A DNA stretch of 64,000 bases from Trifolium pratense (taxonomy: Eukaryota > Streptophyta > Magnoliopsida > Fabales > Fabaceae). The notes under the pieces are model-generated. The model made no database searches, was not told where the DNA came from, and saw nothing but the letters and a program-made list of their open reading frames with translations. How positions within the stretch are numbered: the first letter of the stretch is position 1; each line of letters begins with the position of its first letter. Both the position numbers and the translations under genes were made by a program. The DNA lies in contig NC_060061.1 of the NCBI RefSeq assembly GCF_020283565.1, forward strand, positions 5,030,010-5,094,009. The letters run 5' to 3'. Below, one piece after another: positions 25,723 through 41,689 of the stretch.

Positions 25723-26820
25723 ATGGCTGGACACTACAAATCGTTGAAGAGGAAAGTTGACGGTGTTGTTAATCATATCACCGACGACTTCTCTGATTTC
25801 TCTCTTTCTTCTCCGGCTACCAAAATTCGCCGCCTCGTACGTCTACTTTCCACTACTATTACTCTCTCTTACCTAATTGTTTCATTTTTGTTATTAATTT
25901 TTCGTTTGTTCTGATTAGGATTCTGAATTGCCTCCAATTGTTGAAGAAGATGATGAACACTTGGATGCTCCTAACGATGAAAGAGCTATTGTACTCTTCA
26001 AGCCAATTCTTCATTCTCCTTCCTCTTACTCTCTCACTCTCGATTCTCACCTCATCTCTGAAATTAAGAATAGTAAGTATTTTACCCTAATTCCAGTATT
26101 ATTATTATTATTGCTTAATTGTCTGTAATTATTAAGTTTGAATATGATTTTAGTCTGTAATAATTAACTAATTATAATGTTTTTTATTTTAGTGCCTATA
26201 ACATTTTTTTTATTTTTTTTTGGATTCTTTTTAGATTCCTTCTTTGCATATTCAAAAATTCACGTGACCTTGACCCAATAAAACGACATTACAAGTTGAA
26301 TCTGTAGCTCATAAGCTTAACGGACAAAAATGCAAAAATTGTTAGGCCGAGTTCATAAAATAAATAAAATCATATCTAAATCTAATTATTATTTGTGTAA
26401 TTAAGAATGATTTTTAATTTAATATAATTAATTGCAGATCAACTATCGTGGTCAAAACAATGTGATTCTTCTACTGATTATTATGATGACAACAATAATA
26501 ATCGTCATTTAGCTATTGTGCCTTGGGTACCTCAAGCTTCAACCTCTTCTTCTCACACTTTTGAAGATTCTGAATATAGCAACAGCAATACAAATCCAAT
26601 GGAGTTGATGGAAGCTGATGAAATGGGACAAGTCCAAGAAGAAGAAGAAGATGGAGCAGCTATGATGGATGTAGAACAAGAAGTCAACAACAACTCCTCT
26701 TCAACTTTTAACTATCCAACAATGCTAAATCTACACCAACAAGTTGATGGGTTCCAGCAGCATTGTTTTTTACCTCAGATTCCTCAAAACACTTCAACTC
26801 CTATCACTTGGACACTTTGA
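25723..26820 (+). CDS. unrecognised plant protein of 216 residues, 3 exons
   Basis: Exons 25723-25836, 25919-26072 and 26438-26820 join through GT-AG introns in one frame. I do not recognise a family with confidence. The N-terminus (MAGHYKSLKRKVDGV, then TKIRRL at the end of exon 1) is basic and could hold a nuclear localisation signal. Exon 2 begins with an acidic stretch (EEDDEHLD) and contains RAIVLFKPI; exon 3 has an Asn/Asp tract and a long Glu/Gln/Met-rich acidic segment (residues about 145-172). No catalytic motif, signal peptide or membrane segment is visible. A low-complexity acidic protein with a basic head could be a nuclear adaptor or regulator, but that is a guess. A telo-box lies 39 bases upstream of the start. 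The gene lies in tandem with ISA3 and converges on PECT1. Confidence 0.8.
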
Positions 26821-27335
26821 AAGTCATTAACTTGTTACAATCTTTGTTATTATTGTTGTCTTGTTGTTGTGTTAAGAAGTCTAGATTACACTAGACATAG
26901 ACTAGACCGTATATTTCAGTTTTGCTGAGAGAAAAATATGGTTTTTGGTTTAGTTCACCAAGGAATGGGAAATGTATACTAGTAGTGACTAGGAGAAGTT
27001 GGTCAATGTCTATAATGGGACCTAGATGGGATGATGGAGTTTTTGTTGTACTATTTGTTCTAAATGACCCTTCAAATAACAAAGTTCAATGTTTAATTTT
27101 ATTTTTCATCTTTTACTTCATTCATTCATGAGTGAGAGATTGTTAATGTGTGATGGACTCAAGGTTATGATCTGTGATAAGGCATTATGATGGACTCAAA
27201 AGTCTGAGAAGTTTCTTATGAGTTTTTCAAACATCTGCTACTTGAAAGTAGCAGAAGCGTATGGGTAAAAAGAAGGCGAGCAAGAAACCCATAGGGCGTC
27301 ATAAGAAATTATCCAAAGTCTAAGCACATATTCCC

Positions 27336-27577
27336 TGCAAATGTTACTTTTTAGAGTATATTGAATTATATAGCAAATGTTATTTTTTAGATACACTGAA
27401 TATCTAATGTATCTAGAAAATGACATTTGCTTAATAAAATGACATTTGCTTATGAAGGCATAAACAAATATTACTTTTTAGAGTACATTGAATTGTATAG
27501 CAAATGTTACTTTTTAGATACATTGAATATATAATGTATCTAGAAAATGACATTTGCTTATGATTAAGGTAGGAGGG
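27336..27577. mobile_element. MITE-like element with internally duplicated palindrome
   Basis: Two copies of a palindromic block (GCAAATGTTACTTTTTAGAT ... AGAAAATGACATTTGC) lie in tandem at about 27340-27430 and 27465-27560. The right end GGAGGGAGTA is Stowaway-like; the matching left end is absent. It sits in the intergenic gap between two convergent genes. Confidence 0.55.
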
Positions 27578-28154
27578 AGTAATGCACACCCCCTAGGCCC
27601 TAGCTAGAGTCTTGGCTATGCCATTATGTATAATAAGTTATATAACAAAAAAAGAGTACTGTATAAATTATAAAAATATAAAATATTAGAGTAGAGGCCA
27701 AATATAACATCACTGTTCACATGTGCAATGTCTGCGGATTTATAATTTACTCATGAATCATGAGAAACAATAGAACATGTTCTCCACGTTCCAAAAAAAA
27801 AATGATTCCATTAAGTTGAAATAAATATAAGCAAAGCCACCATAAGTGATGCGTCTAACTTCCAACAGATACTAAAATACATACAGCAAATAATAGAGCA
27901 AAACCAGATCAAAAATACAAATGCCATAAAACTTGTGGGGCTAACCACATCGGAGCCTTTCAAATGACAAGAAAAAATGTCAGGACACTATAGTACAATG
28001 GTATTCCCCAAGTAATCTACAATAATCTCATTCTATGTAATACTCTGTACTAATTGTCCTTCACAACAAATGTATATAGATTTCTTGCTATTATCAAGCA
28101 TCTCCATCACAGGGTTAAGTTTGTAGAGCAATAACAAACTAAAGTCTATACAAG

Positions 28155-32400
<4,246 letters not shown>

Positions 32401-32409
32401 GTTACGATT

Positions 32410-32960
32410 TGGTTCGGTTTTGAACATAAAAGTTATCCTAACCAGCAAGATGAAAATGTATGCGTTTTGGTTTGGTCCGGTTGATTTTTAAAAAGTCATC
32501 AAATCAAATCAATGTGATTATGATTGGTTCGATTTGTGCGGTTTATCACGATATAAAAAATATGACAATATTTTCAACTTGTTGCAAAATAAACATAGAA
32601 AATTTTAATTTATTTTATTGTTTACATAATACAATATGCATATACATAAATTACATATACGTAGTAACTTATTTGTAATACCAACAATATAGTTTTAGAT
32701 TGCGTGAAATGATATGTTTTGACAACCTGTTGTTTTATGGATTCAATTTGGGTTGATTGCTGATAGTTGATAAAGTTAAGTTAAGTATTGTGGTTTGGTT
32801 CGGTTTTGTGAAATGAAAACCGCAAACCAAACCATGCGATTTAAAAGAAAAATGATCCGTGCGGTTAAAAATAAATGAGGTTTTTTTGCGATTTCGATTT
32901 GGATTGGTTCGGATTGCATGTTTTACTTTTGAATTGGTTCGGATACGATCACCCTTAAAA
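32410..32960. mobile_element. possible hAT-like repeat with GGTTCGG motifs
   Basis: GGTTTGGTCCGGTTG, GGTTTGGTTCGGTTTTG, ACCGCAAACCAAACC and GATTGGTTCGGAT recur in both orientations across 550 bases, and the right end GGATACGATCACCC looks terminal. The matching left end is not visible, so the element is truncated or wrongly bounded. Confidence 0.4.
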
Positions 32961-33826
32961 CAAACTACCAAAATAATAATAACTTGTTCGATACACATAT
33001 TATTTAGATATGTAGTATATTGTTTTAGTTTATAATTCTGGTAAGTTTATAAATAATGTTTATTAGTTAATTTTTATACTTATCAAAATTATTCACTTTA
33101 ATTGTGCATCGGTAGTATATTCAATCCAAATAGATGTATATTTTTTTTGATTAAAAATAAGATGTATATTAGAATGTGTTTATCATGCAACGATGCGATG
33201 CATTTATTTCATTTTATATTATCAAAGTATTGAATGGATGATATGCAACTATGCATTTTGAGGCTGTAAATAATACTTTCATTACATGTCGACATTTAAA
33301 TATAAATATAAGTTTGTCAAAAAATTTGATATATTTAGTTTAAAATTTTGATCAAATGCATACTTTTTCTATCGATTTAAAAAAGTTTTTTAATAAATTT
33401 TGTGCTTATATTTAAGATTAAAGTGGTGATTTTTTCATTATGTCATTGTTTAAGTGTGACGTTTTCCTCATTTTCTTTGTGGAATGTTATTTGATTTTAT
33501 TTTTTTTAACAGCGATGTTATTTGATTTTTATGTCTAGTCAATGTCATGGTGTTTGTTTGGTTTAAATTAAAAGATTAGTTTCAATTTTTACATATTAAA
33601 TCAATGACTTTGACATCATTGTTACAAATTTGCATGAATGGATATTTTTGTCTCCGTTATGAGTATTTTACTCTTATTAAATTGGATCATAAGTTTATTT
33701 ATGAATTCATATTACTTACAATAATAACAAGGTTGAATTTTTGTTGTTTTTGATGTATTCTAGTCTACTATGAAAATAGATTTTTTAGTAAACAAAACAT
33801 TGTATACTAATTAGATTACGTTTAGA

Positions 33827-33992
33827 TCTTATTAACTTGTGTCTTAAGAACATATGTTAAAAAGTAAAAATTTAATTTTTAATAAAAATACAATAATTTG
33901 ATTTTTTAGAAATTCATTGCAGAATTCTTTTTAAAAAATAATTATATTAAATTAATTATCATGCGTTCTTAGAAGTCATATTAGCATTTGTC
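33827..33992. mobile_element. decayed family 2 MITE
   Basis: The left end ATTAACTTGTGTCTTAAGAA and right end with GCGTTCTTAGAAGTCATATT resemble the ends of 8638-8814 with many changes. No target duplication found. An old copy. Confidence 0.5.
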
Positions 33993-34349
33993 TACAAGAG
34001 TACAAGTTGGTTAATGAATACCAAAAAAATCATAGATGGCGGGTGGACAATTCTTATCTAAAATTATTGTATACTCAAATAGGAGTATTTATGATTCCAT
34101 GGAAGAAAGTGATTGTGAATTTTGTGAAGTTTCTAGTAGCAACAAAAGTGACCTGCTGGTGCTGCTAGTTATGAAAACTGACTTTTAGGTGTCAGGTTGG
34201 TTTGATCCATTCATTCCAAATTGTCTGCGACCTGACATGAACCTAGAAGAACTACAGCACTCACAATCTCATGAACTATTGAAGATTTCTAGAGTCTCTA
34301 TTCTTTATAAAATAGAGAAATTGGACTCTCCACTTTTCAATTGAAAAAA

Positions 34350-34712
34350 CATTATAGCTCTATTTGATAACAAATTTTTAAAAAGAATTTATAGTTTATT
34401 TTTCAAACAATATATTTTCAGTAGTTTATAGCTTATACCTTATCATTTTTTCTTTTAATATTACTCTATTATCTTATTTGCAAATAATTAAATATTAATT
34501 AAACATTTTTTAGTGTCATCTCATACTTTTTTTTGAAGAAAACGTCATTTTATACTTATAAGCTAGTTCAACCATTAATTTTATTAAACACTATAAATTC
34601 AATTAGTTAGTTTATTCACTATAGGATAAAAACTAGCTTATAAACTATCTGTTATAAGCTCGTCCACTATAAACTGACTTATCAGCTATCCGCTATTTTT
34701 TACCCAATAGAG
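34350..34712. mobile_element. decayed foldback transposon with AGCTTATAAGCT motifs
   Basis: AGCTCTATTTGATAACAAAT at the left and ACCCAATAGAGTCTA at the right are weak inverted ends. The interior has many GCTTATA/TATAAGC motifs in both orientations. 1440-1560 and 35880-36114 carry similar sequence. Confidence 0.45.
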
Positions 34713-35221
34713 TCTATAATTCATGATCTTCAAAATTAACCAACAAATAATTCTAAAAAGAGAAATATTATGAGACCAAGGTACATTATTACGCTTAATA
34801 TATTATTTAATAATACACTAATAATGTAAACCCATTTTATTTGTTTTTTTTTCCCTACAAATATGTAAACAAATTTTACAATACATCGAATATCTTTTTG
34901 ATAAATATATCTCTATAAATCATAGTTTAATTGACAAAAATATTAAAATTGTTAGATCTGACGCTATGATCGAGATTCGAACCCTAGTGAATCCACTTTG
35001 TGTGTGCAATGTGCTGAATTTTCAATAACTTGTCATTTCATATATTAATTAAGAAAAACATTAGTGTAAAATATAATTTATACAAATATATTAAACTGAT
35101 TACCTCAAAAAATATTAAACTAAAATAAATTGGTAGATAAAATGATGTAAATGATGAAGGGAGAAGAAAAAAGAGTGACACTATCTCTTTAGCACACAAC
35201 ACAACAGCGTAGTAGTTAGTG

Positions 35222-38217
35222 ATGATGGCCGCATCACTATCCCTTCAACTTCCATTCCTTTCTTCTCCGACCACCAAACCACACACTCACCGGAAATTCG
35301 CCTGCGTTGCGGCGGCGGCGGCGAAAAGCGAGATTCCCCTCCTCCAAGTCAACGATCTTCGAGCAAAAATCGTAGAATCAAATGTCGAAATTCTCAGAGG
35401 CGTTAATCTCACAATTAACAGAGGAGAAATTCACGCTATCATGGGTAAAAACGGTTCTGGAAAAAGCACTTTCGCAAAAGTTCTGGTTGGTCATCCAGAT
35501 TATGAAGTTACAGGTGGTAGTGTTGTTTTCAAAGGGGAAAATTTGCTTGAATTGGAACCTGAAGAAAGAGCTCTTGAAGGTCTTTTCATGAGTTTTCAAT
35601 CACCTGTTGCTATCCCTGGTGTTTCAAATGATCAATTTCTTCTTATGGCTTATAATGCTCGAAGAAAAAAACTTGGTCTTCCTGAACTTGGACCCCTTGA
35701 GGTTCATTATTCATTTTCTTCTCAATTAATATTGTGGATAATTGCAGTTAAATTTTGTTTATATAACCTTAATTGTAATTGCTTAAATATAAAAAATCTT
35801 GATAGTAGCTGCAGTTGCAGATAGGTTTTAAATTATGGTTCTATTTGCCTCATAATCATTGATATTGTGGAGAATTTGCTATTAAGGACTTATTTAGATT
35901 GACTTATTTGAGCTTATTTAGTGACATAAGCACCTGTGAGATTGTTTTGGAGACCTTATGAAAACTGCTTATGACATATCCATAAGTTGGTTTCAGCTTG
36001 TTTCTATAAGCTCTCCAAGCTAGCTTATATGAAAAGAATTTGACTTTATTTTATATTTTGTTGTAGAAATAGCTTATACATAAGCGCTTAATTAAGTTGT
36101 TTATCCAAACAGGGTGTAAATGTAGTTGATGCAACCTTAATTGTAGTCGGGATTGCATCATAAACCTTGATTTTGAGACTGAATTGCAGTTGGGGACTTT
36201 TTTCAAAACCCTGACTGTAGCCCTTATTTATTTGTGGTTTATAACTTTGCGAATTTCTGTTTCTGTTTTGCAGGGTTTTTCTTATTTAATGGAGAAACTA
36301 CAACTTGTTAACATGAAGCCTGACTTTCTCAATAGGAATGTCAATGAAGGGTTTAGTGGAGGTGAACGAAAACGCAATGAAATCTTGCAACTTGCCGTTT
36401 TGGGGGCAGATTTGGCTATTTTGGATGAAATTGATTCAGGATTGGATGTTGATGCACTCAGGGATGTGGCAAGTGCAGTTAATAAAATTCTTACCCCGGA
36501 GAATTCTCTGTTGATGATTACTCACTATCGGCGAATTCTTGATCTTTTGAAACCTTCCCATGTCCATGTTATGGTAAGTTACAAACTTGCAACTGATCTT
36601 TAATGTTATTCAGTTTATACTTTATCCGGATAGTTTTCCTCTCATTAAGTTTTGAGGACAGCGAGGTTTAGGTGCTTAGTTTTTAGGAGTTGACACACTG
36701 CTTCACATTTGTGTGAATGTGCTCAGTTTTAGCAAAGGTTTGAGCGGATATTTATAACTAATTTGAAAAGTAATATTTTTCGAAGAAGCTTCTATAGTTT
36801 GTTGGATAACTATTAGAGACATATACCTGCAATTTCTAGGATGGTTCTTATTCCAGGAAGCTTAATATTTTCTTTTGATATTTGTAGTTGTAACCAACAA
36901 TTTTTAAGTATCTAAAGATCTGTTATACCGAGTGATGTGGAGATAACAAGAGATGTCAACCATAGGATTCAAGTACATTGGATGAAAATGATAAATGCTT
37001 TGGGCATATTAGAAAATTGGATAACTCCTATATTGTAGTTGAGAAGATAATAGAATCCCATAGTTTAGGTGGTTTGGGCATGGATGAGAAGACTTGTCGA
37101 AGCAAAACTAAGGAGATGAATGATAGTCTAATAGTTACAGGTAGAGGGAGATTATAGAAAACTATAGGCCACACTATTTAGAGAGATTTTTAGGTAAATG
37201 GTCTATCTCTGACCCTAGTATATGGCTGGCCTTTATGGCTTCAACCAGTAAATGCTGATTACCCCACCTAATAGATTATAAGTCCTTGTAATGAAATCCT
37301 AAAAGGAATTTCACATATAATAATTGTTTGGCATATGAGTTTTGATAAATGAAGTTAGAATGCTAGTCTTATCACATTCTTTCTCCAATTTTCAATCTCC
37401 TCCACCTCTTTCAACTGGTTACTGGGATAATATGAAGAAAAATTGGTTGGGAGATTTTGGTAGTTAAAAGAATGTCATTAAATATATGAATTGTTTTTGA
37501 GTTTACAAGTTGGGAAAAAAAAGGTCTATAGAACAAGTAGATGTGAGCAGACTGAATCTTAAATATTAAATTGAAGGAAGAATCTGAACAAGTAGATTTC
37601 CTAAAGAAAGTAGTTGAACCGGCAACTGAATACAATTAGTATTAAGTTTGGATGCTGAGTTGGCAACTTTCATGAATTGGGACCCATAGATTCTGTGCTA
37701 GTTTTATTTTAATTTGAAGAATAAAGGTGGATTTGGAAATAAACACATATCTTTGTGCTTTGGAAATAAACATATATCATTGTATCTGGATATAAACATA
37801 CTATACGGTCATTTATTAGGATCCTCTCACATGTTACTTTAACATGACCACATTATGTGAATACATCTCAACATGTATTTTTCTAAACGCAACCATAGCA
37901 TGATTTGAGATAGATAATTGGCCACTAACTTAAAATTTTAATTCTATACCATTGATTTGTTTTAAAAAAAAGTACATGGTTGAGATGCATTCACATGATT
38001 TTATCATGTTGAAATGATACGAAAGAGAATCCCAATCCCCGTTATAGATAGTGTATGAAAAATTGAATGCAATGTCTATACTGTGAAATGACATGAATGG
38101 ACCTTTCTTTTTCTTCTAAAATATCAGGACAACGGCAAAATTGCAAGGACAGGCGACCTATCTATGGTAGATGCAATTGAGGCAGATGGATATGAATTAG
38201 TCTCTGCTTTAACTTAA
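35222..38217 (+). CDS. ABCI6: plastid SufC-type ABC ATPase of the SUF Fe-S cluster machinery (ABCI6/NAP7), 3 exons
   Basis: ATPase partner of the SufB-SufD scaffold that assembles iron-sulfur clusters in plastids; soluble, not a transporter despite its family. Exons 35222-35701, 36274-36573 and 38128-38217 join in frame to 289 residues (288 from the adjacent second ATG at 35225). The first about 36 residues, Ser/Thr/Ala-rich with a poly-Ala stretch, look like a transit peptide. The ABC motifs are complete: Walker A GKNGSGKS (75-82), signature FSGGE (187-191), Walker B LAILDE (207-212) and the H-loop His244 in ITHYRR. NEGFSGGERKRNEI and DSGLDVDALR are typical of SufC. Intron 1 holds a decayed transposon, and intron 2 (1.55 kb) a LINE remnant. 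Confidence 0.94.
35870..36115. mobile_element. decayed MITE-like sequence in ABCI6 intron 1
   Basis: ACTTATTTAGATTGACTTAT at the left and CTTATACATAAGCGCTTAAT with GTTTATCCAAACAGG at the right resemble a common legume element with TTTGGAT...ATCCAAA-type ends. Exact ends unclear. Confidence 0.4.
36920..37215 (+). pseudogene. decayed LINE reverse-transcriptase C-terminus in ABCI6 intron 2
   Basis: 36938-37009 read in one frame gives DVEITRDVNHRIQVHWMKMI. Further on, after frame breaks, come VEKIIESH, GLGMDEKTC, MNDSLIVTGRGRL and KTIGHTI, ending NGLSLTLVYG. This matches the order of the conserved tail of plant L1-type reverse transcriptases (V-x-H-R-I-x-x-W-M-K-W and, later, R-G-R-G-R-P-K-K-T). 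Stops and shifts show it is dead. Sense with the host gene. Confidence 0.65.
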
Positions 38218-39387
38218 TACAGCTAGTTCCGCCACCCTTTCTGACTTTGTTGTGAAAATGGAGGGGCTTGTTTCTGTTCAAATTCATTTGCATACTGTCA
38301 AATTGCACGAGTTACTGAGAGTATCCCTTTCAAGATCATGACCGGGAATAGGCAGTATATAATTAGATTGGATGAGTCAAAACTTTCTTCACAGATACTA
38401 ATGACGAGATCTTACGCGTTTGGGATGGGGGTGATGATAGCTATATTTTATTTTTATTTCAATTTGAAATCTTTAATCATTCTGGTTTTTCGATACTGGA
38501 GTTTTTGCTCTAAACCCAGATGACAGTACTACACTGGGTTGATGTTCAGTTGTTGTATCTTATGGAATTTTCTTCTGTAAGGATGAGTTTGGGAAATTGA
38601 TTGAAGTGTATTTCAATAGTATAATTATGTAAACTGAATAAAAAAGTGGATTTCAATTATTTAACCTACAGGTTGGCATGTTTCTGTGCACTGAACATTT
38701 TGTACTTATTCTATATCAAAAATAGCACTTAGGGAGTACTAGTAACGTGGTTGTGGTGTTAATCACACTATTAACGAAGTCATGCTTGGTGTCTGTGTTT
38801 CAGCATAAATCATGCAATGTTAAAAATATGTTAAGAATTTAGCAACCAATTATTCGTCTATTCCTTTGCGCGTACAGATTCCTTTCTCTGTAGTAATATG
38901 CTGGAAGATCATTTTTAGAAAAGAAAAACCATTAAAACTGATTCTCAGTGCATCAACATTAATCTCAGTTTTAATGATTCATATTATAATATCATATTCG
39001 CTTGCTATAAAACCTTTTTAGGACATATCATGTGTTTAGCAAAATACAAGTAGTTACTTCGTCTTGTATTGCTTTAGATTTGTGAAAAATCTACCATTGA
39101 ATGAAGGTTTCGGTAGAATTAGAATCAGTTGGAAAATGGGAGGTGAGACACTGTAAGAAGAAGGATAATACAAATCACAGTAAGAAGGAGAAGTAGGGTT
39201 TTGGGTTTTACGGAAAACGAACAAATATCTTTCTCTCTCCTATTCTTTTACCATATAACCCCCAAGCCTTCAACTGCTAAACGATACTTCTTTCGTTGTT
39301 TCGGATTGTTGTTTGCACCCCTCAATTTCACTATTTTTTCTTCAACTAATTATTAATTCAAAAATAAAATTAAAGAAATTAATTTGA
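38218..39387. other. 3' of ABCI6, intergenic
   Basis: The 3' UTR probably extends to about 38650 (AATAAA near 38637). Beyond it I see nothing. Confidence 0.5.
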
Positions 39388-39550
39388 AATTAAAAATTTT
39401 ATCTGACATGATACATATAAATGTATGTAATAGATTGTTTAATATCTTCAAATCGTATTATAAAAGGTTAAACGACTTGAAGATGATTAACATACAAAAA
39501 AAAATAGTTTGAACATTGTTAAACAATCTAGATAAAATTTTTATGTGTCA
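39388..39550. mobile_element. MITE-like sequence left of the array
   Basis: AAAAATTTTATCT at the left is mirrored by AGATAAAATTTTTATG at the right, with a second inner pair TAGATTGTTTAA/TTAAACAATCTA. Its right half recurs at 52770-52866. Confidence 0.5.
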
Positions 39551-39592
39551 ATTTTTCAATAAGGACAATTGAGATTCCACAGTATTTTCTTT

Positions 39593-39597
<5 letters not shown>

Positions 39598-39672
<75 letters not shown>
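39598..39672. repeat. (AT)n microsatellite left of the array
   Basis: About 37 AT repeats. It lies outside the array units and 290 bases before unit 1. Confidence 0.95.
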
Positions 39673-39674
<2 letters not shown>

Positions 39675-39944
39675 TATAACAAAAAAATTGAAAATGTAAG
39701 AATATCAATGGGCTACGTGACCTTATGTGGTGCAAAGAGGGACATGATTGTCTTTTCATTAGTATCTCATAAATAAATAAATAATTCAAACAAAAGTAGT
39801 TGAGGTCGTCATCATCGTCATTGCATAAGATAATTCCGAATCCTCAATATCCATCAACGGCAAGTTAGCCTTGCAATTTGCTTTAATTAAGCCTTGACTT
39901 GGTCGTTTCCATTTAGGTATCTGTCTCGAATTTTGCTGGTTATT

Positions 39945-40076
39945 ATGATTTCTGTCAGCCTTGTGTTGATGATCCCTTCGTGTTTGTTATGTTCTACGGT
40001 TCTTGAAAATAATCACTTATCCACACACTTTCACGAGTACCGCCCTTGTACCAACACGTTTGTACCAAGTTTCTAA
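39945..40076 (+). CDS. possible 43-residue secreted peptide or first exon at the head of the array
   Basis: A short frame begins in unique DNA and runs into unit 1. Its first 20 or so residues (MISVSLVLMIPSCLLCSTV) are strongly hydrophobic and look like a signal peptide or membrane anchor, followed by a polar tail with CTNTFVPSF. In units 2-11 the same tail frame persists from an internal ATG, but the upstream half differs because the tail of the preceding unit replaces it. It may be the first exon of the ancestral gene from which the array grew, a small secreted peptide, or chance. Confidence 0.3.
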   Translation: MISVSLVLMIPSCLLCSTVLENNHLSTHFHEYRPCTNTFVPSF

Positions 40077-40135
40077 TCACATATCTTATTATAATGAAGT
40101 GCCCTAATTTGTGTAATCACTACGACAATGTTTAA

Positions 40136-40138
<3 letters not shown>

Positions 40139-40195
<57 letters not shown>
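40139..40195. repeat. (AT)n microsatellites inside the array units
   Basis: Coordinates are for unit 1. The others are at about 41184-41269, 42259-42278, 43263-43290, 44283-44335, 45330-45374, 46369-46429, 47424-47484, 48478-48547, 49433-49485 and 50480-50561. Every unit has the tract at the same place, so it predates the amplification. Length varies about fourfold. Reading through it gives meaningless Ile-Tyr repeats. Confidence 0.95.
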
Positions 40196-40197
<2 letters not shown>

Positions 40198-40616
40198 CTT
40201 TGAAATACTTTATATACCCTTGTCGCAAAACTTTGAACCCGCAAAGAGTATGATTACTTGAAGCAAACAACGATTGCGGAGGACTAACATACATGAAGAA
40301 GATGAATCAACTGTCGTATCTTTCACGTGAATTGAACATCCAAATTTGTTTATGTGCTAGCCCTTTCAATTTATGTTGAACAAAGCCTATGAGTTTAAAT
40401 AAATAAAATGTTATTATACCATTAGATTATAAAATGGTGATTTCTAGGGTGACGACTCAATTAAATCTCTTACCGGTAAAACATGAGAAATAAATCAAAA
40501 GTTACACAACGAACTTGTAATGCACCTTTCATCCACGTCCCACGATAAAGTCATAACTCAAAGATGTTGGGACTAGTGCTGAAAACTATATAGAAATAAT
40601 AAGTTGGATTAGAGTG

Positions 40617-40927
40617 ATGGCGTGTGTCGACGGAAGTGTTTTTGAAGAGCTTCAAAGTTCACACTGTTCTAAAGACAAATACCCTTTACATATTGAAGTT
40701 GTAATTACGGAAGACAAATCGGCCAGTTTTATTATTAAAAAAATGATCTCTACTTGATTGCCTTTTCGATCAAGGACAAGGTGAAATTTCAATTTAACAA
40801 GACTGGGTATAATATCGATGAATTCACGATGTTAGAATTTTATGATGGGATATATACAACAAAACCATGGGAAGATGTCGGTCCAAGAACAATGATCAAC
40901 TCTAATCCATTACTCCATACACCTTGA
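40617..40927 (+). pseudogene. array unit 1, broken copy of the 104-residue frame
   Basis: Aligned to the other units this copy lacks three bases in the LLDIE codons (in frame) and one A in the run of eight before TGATCTC near 40743, which shifts the frame about halfway through. The rest is nearly identical to intact units. It is the outermost 5' copy, as expected for array edges that escape homogenisation. Confidence 0.75.
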
Positions 40928-41179
40928 CCTTCACGTCCGTCCCAAAATCCCCCATACGCAAAGATGACTTGAAGATTTTGTCTAAAGTTGTGGATCAGTC
41001 TTCTTTGTGTTGATGATCCCTTCGTGTTTGTTATGTTCTACGGTTCTTGAAAATAATCACTTATCCACACACTTTCACGAGTACCGCCCTTGTACCAACA
41101 CGTTTGTACCAAGTTTCTAATCACATATCTTATTATAATGAAGCGCTCTAATTTGTGTAATCACTACGACAATGTTTAA

Positions 41180-41269
<90 letters not shown>

Positions 41270-41689
41270 CTTTGAAATACTTTATATACCCTTGTCGCAA
41301 AACTTTGAACCCCGCAAAGAGTATGATTACTTGAAGCAAACAACGATTGCGGAGGACTAACATCCATGAAGAAGATGAATCAACTGTCGTATCATTCACG
41401 TGAATTGAACATCCAAATTTGTTTATGTGCTAGCCCTTTCAATTTATGTTGAACAAAGCCTATGAGTTTACATAAATAAAATGTTATTATACCATTAGAT
41501 TATAAAATGGTGATTTTTAGGGTGACGACTCAATTAAATCTCTTACCGGTAAAACATGAGAAATAAATCAAAAGTTACACAACGAACTTGTAATGCACCT
41601 TTCATCCACGTCCCACGATAATGTCATAACTCAAAGATGTTGGGACTAGTGCTGAAAACTATATAGAAATAATAAGTTGGATTAGAGTG

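Noticed and set aside
34960..35010. Possible tRNA gene near GATTCGAACCC
   Set aside because: Only a box B-like motif on the minus strand; no cloverleaf arms can be paired around it.
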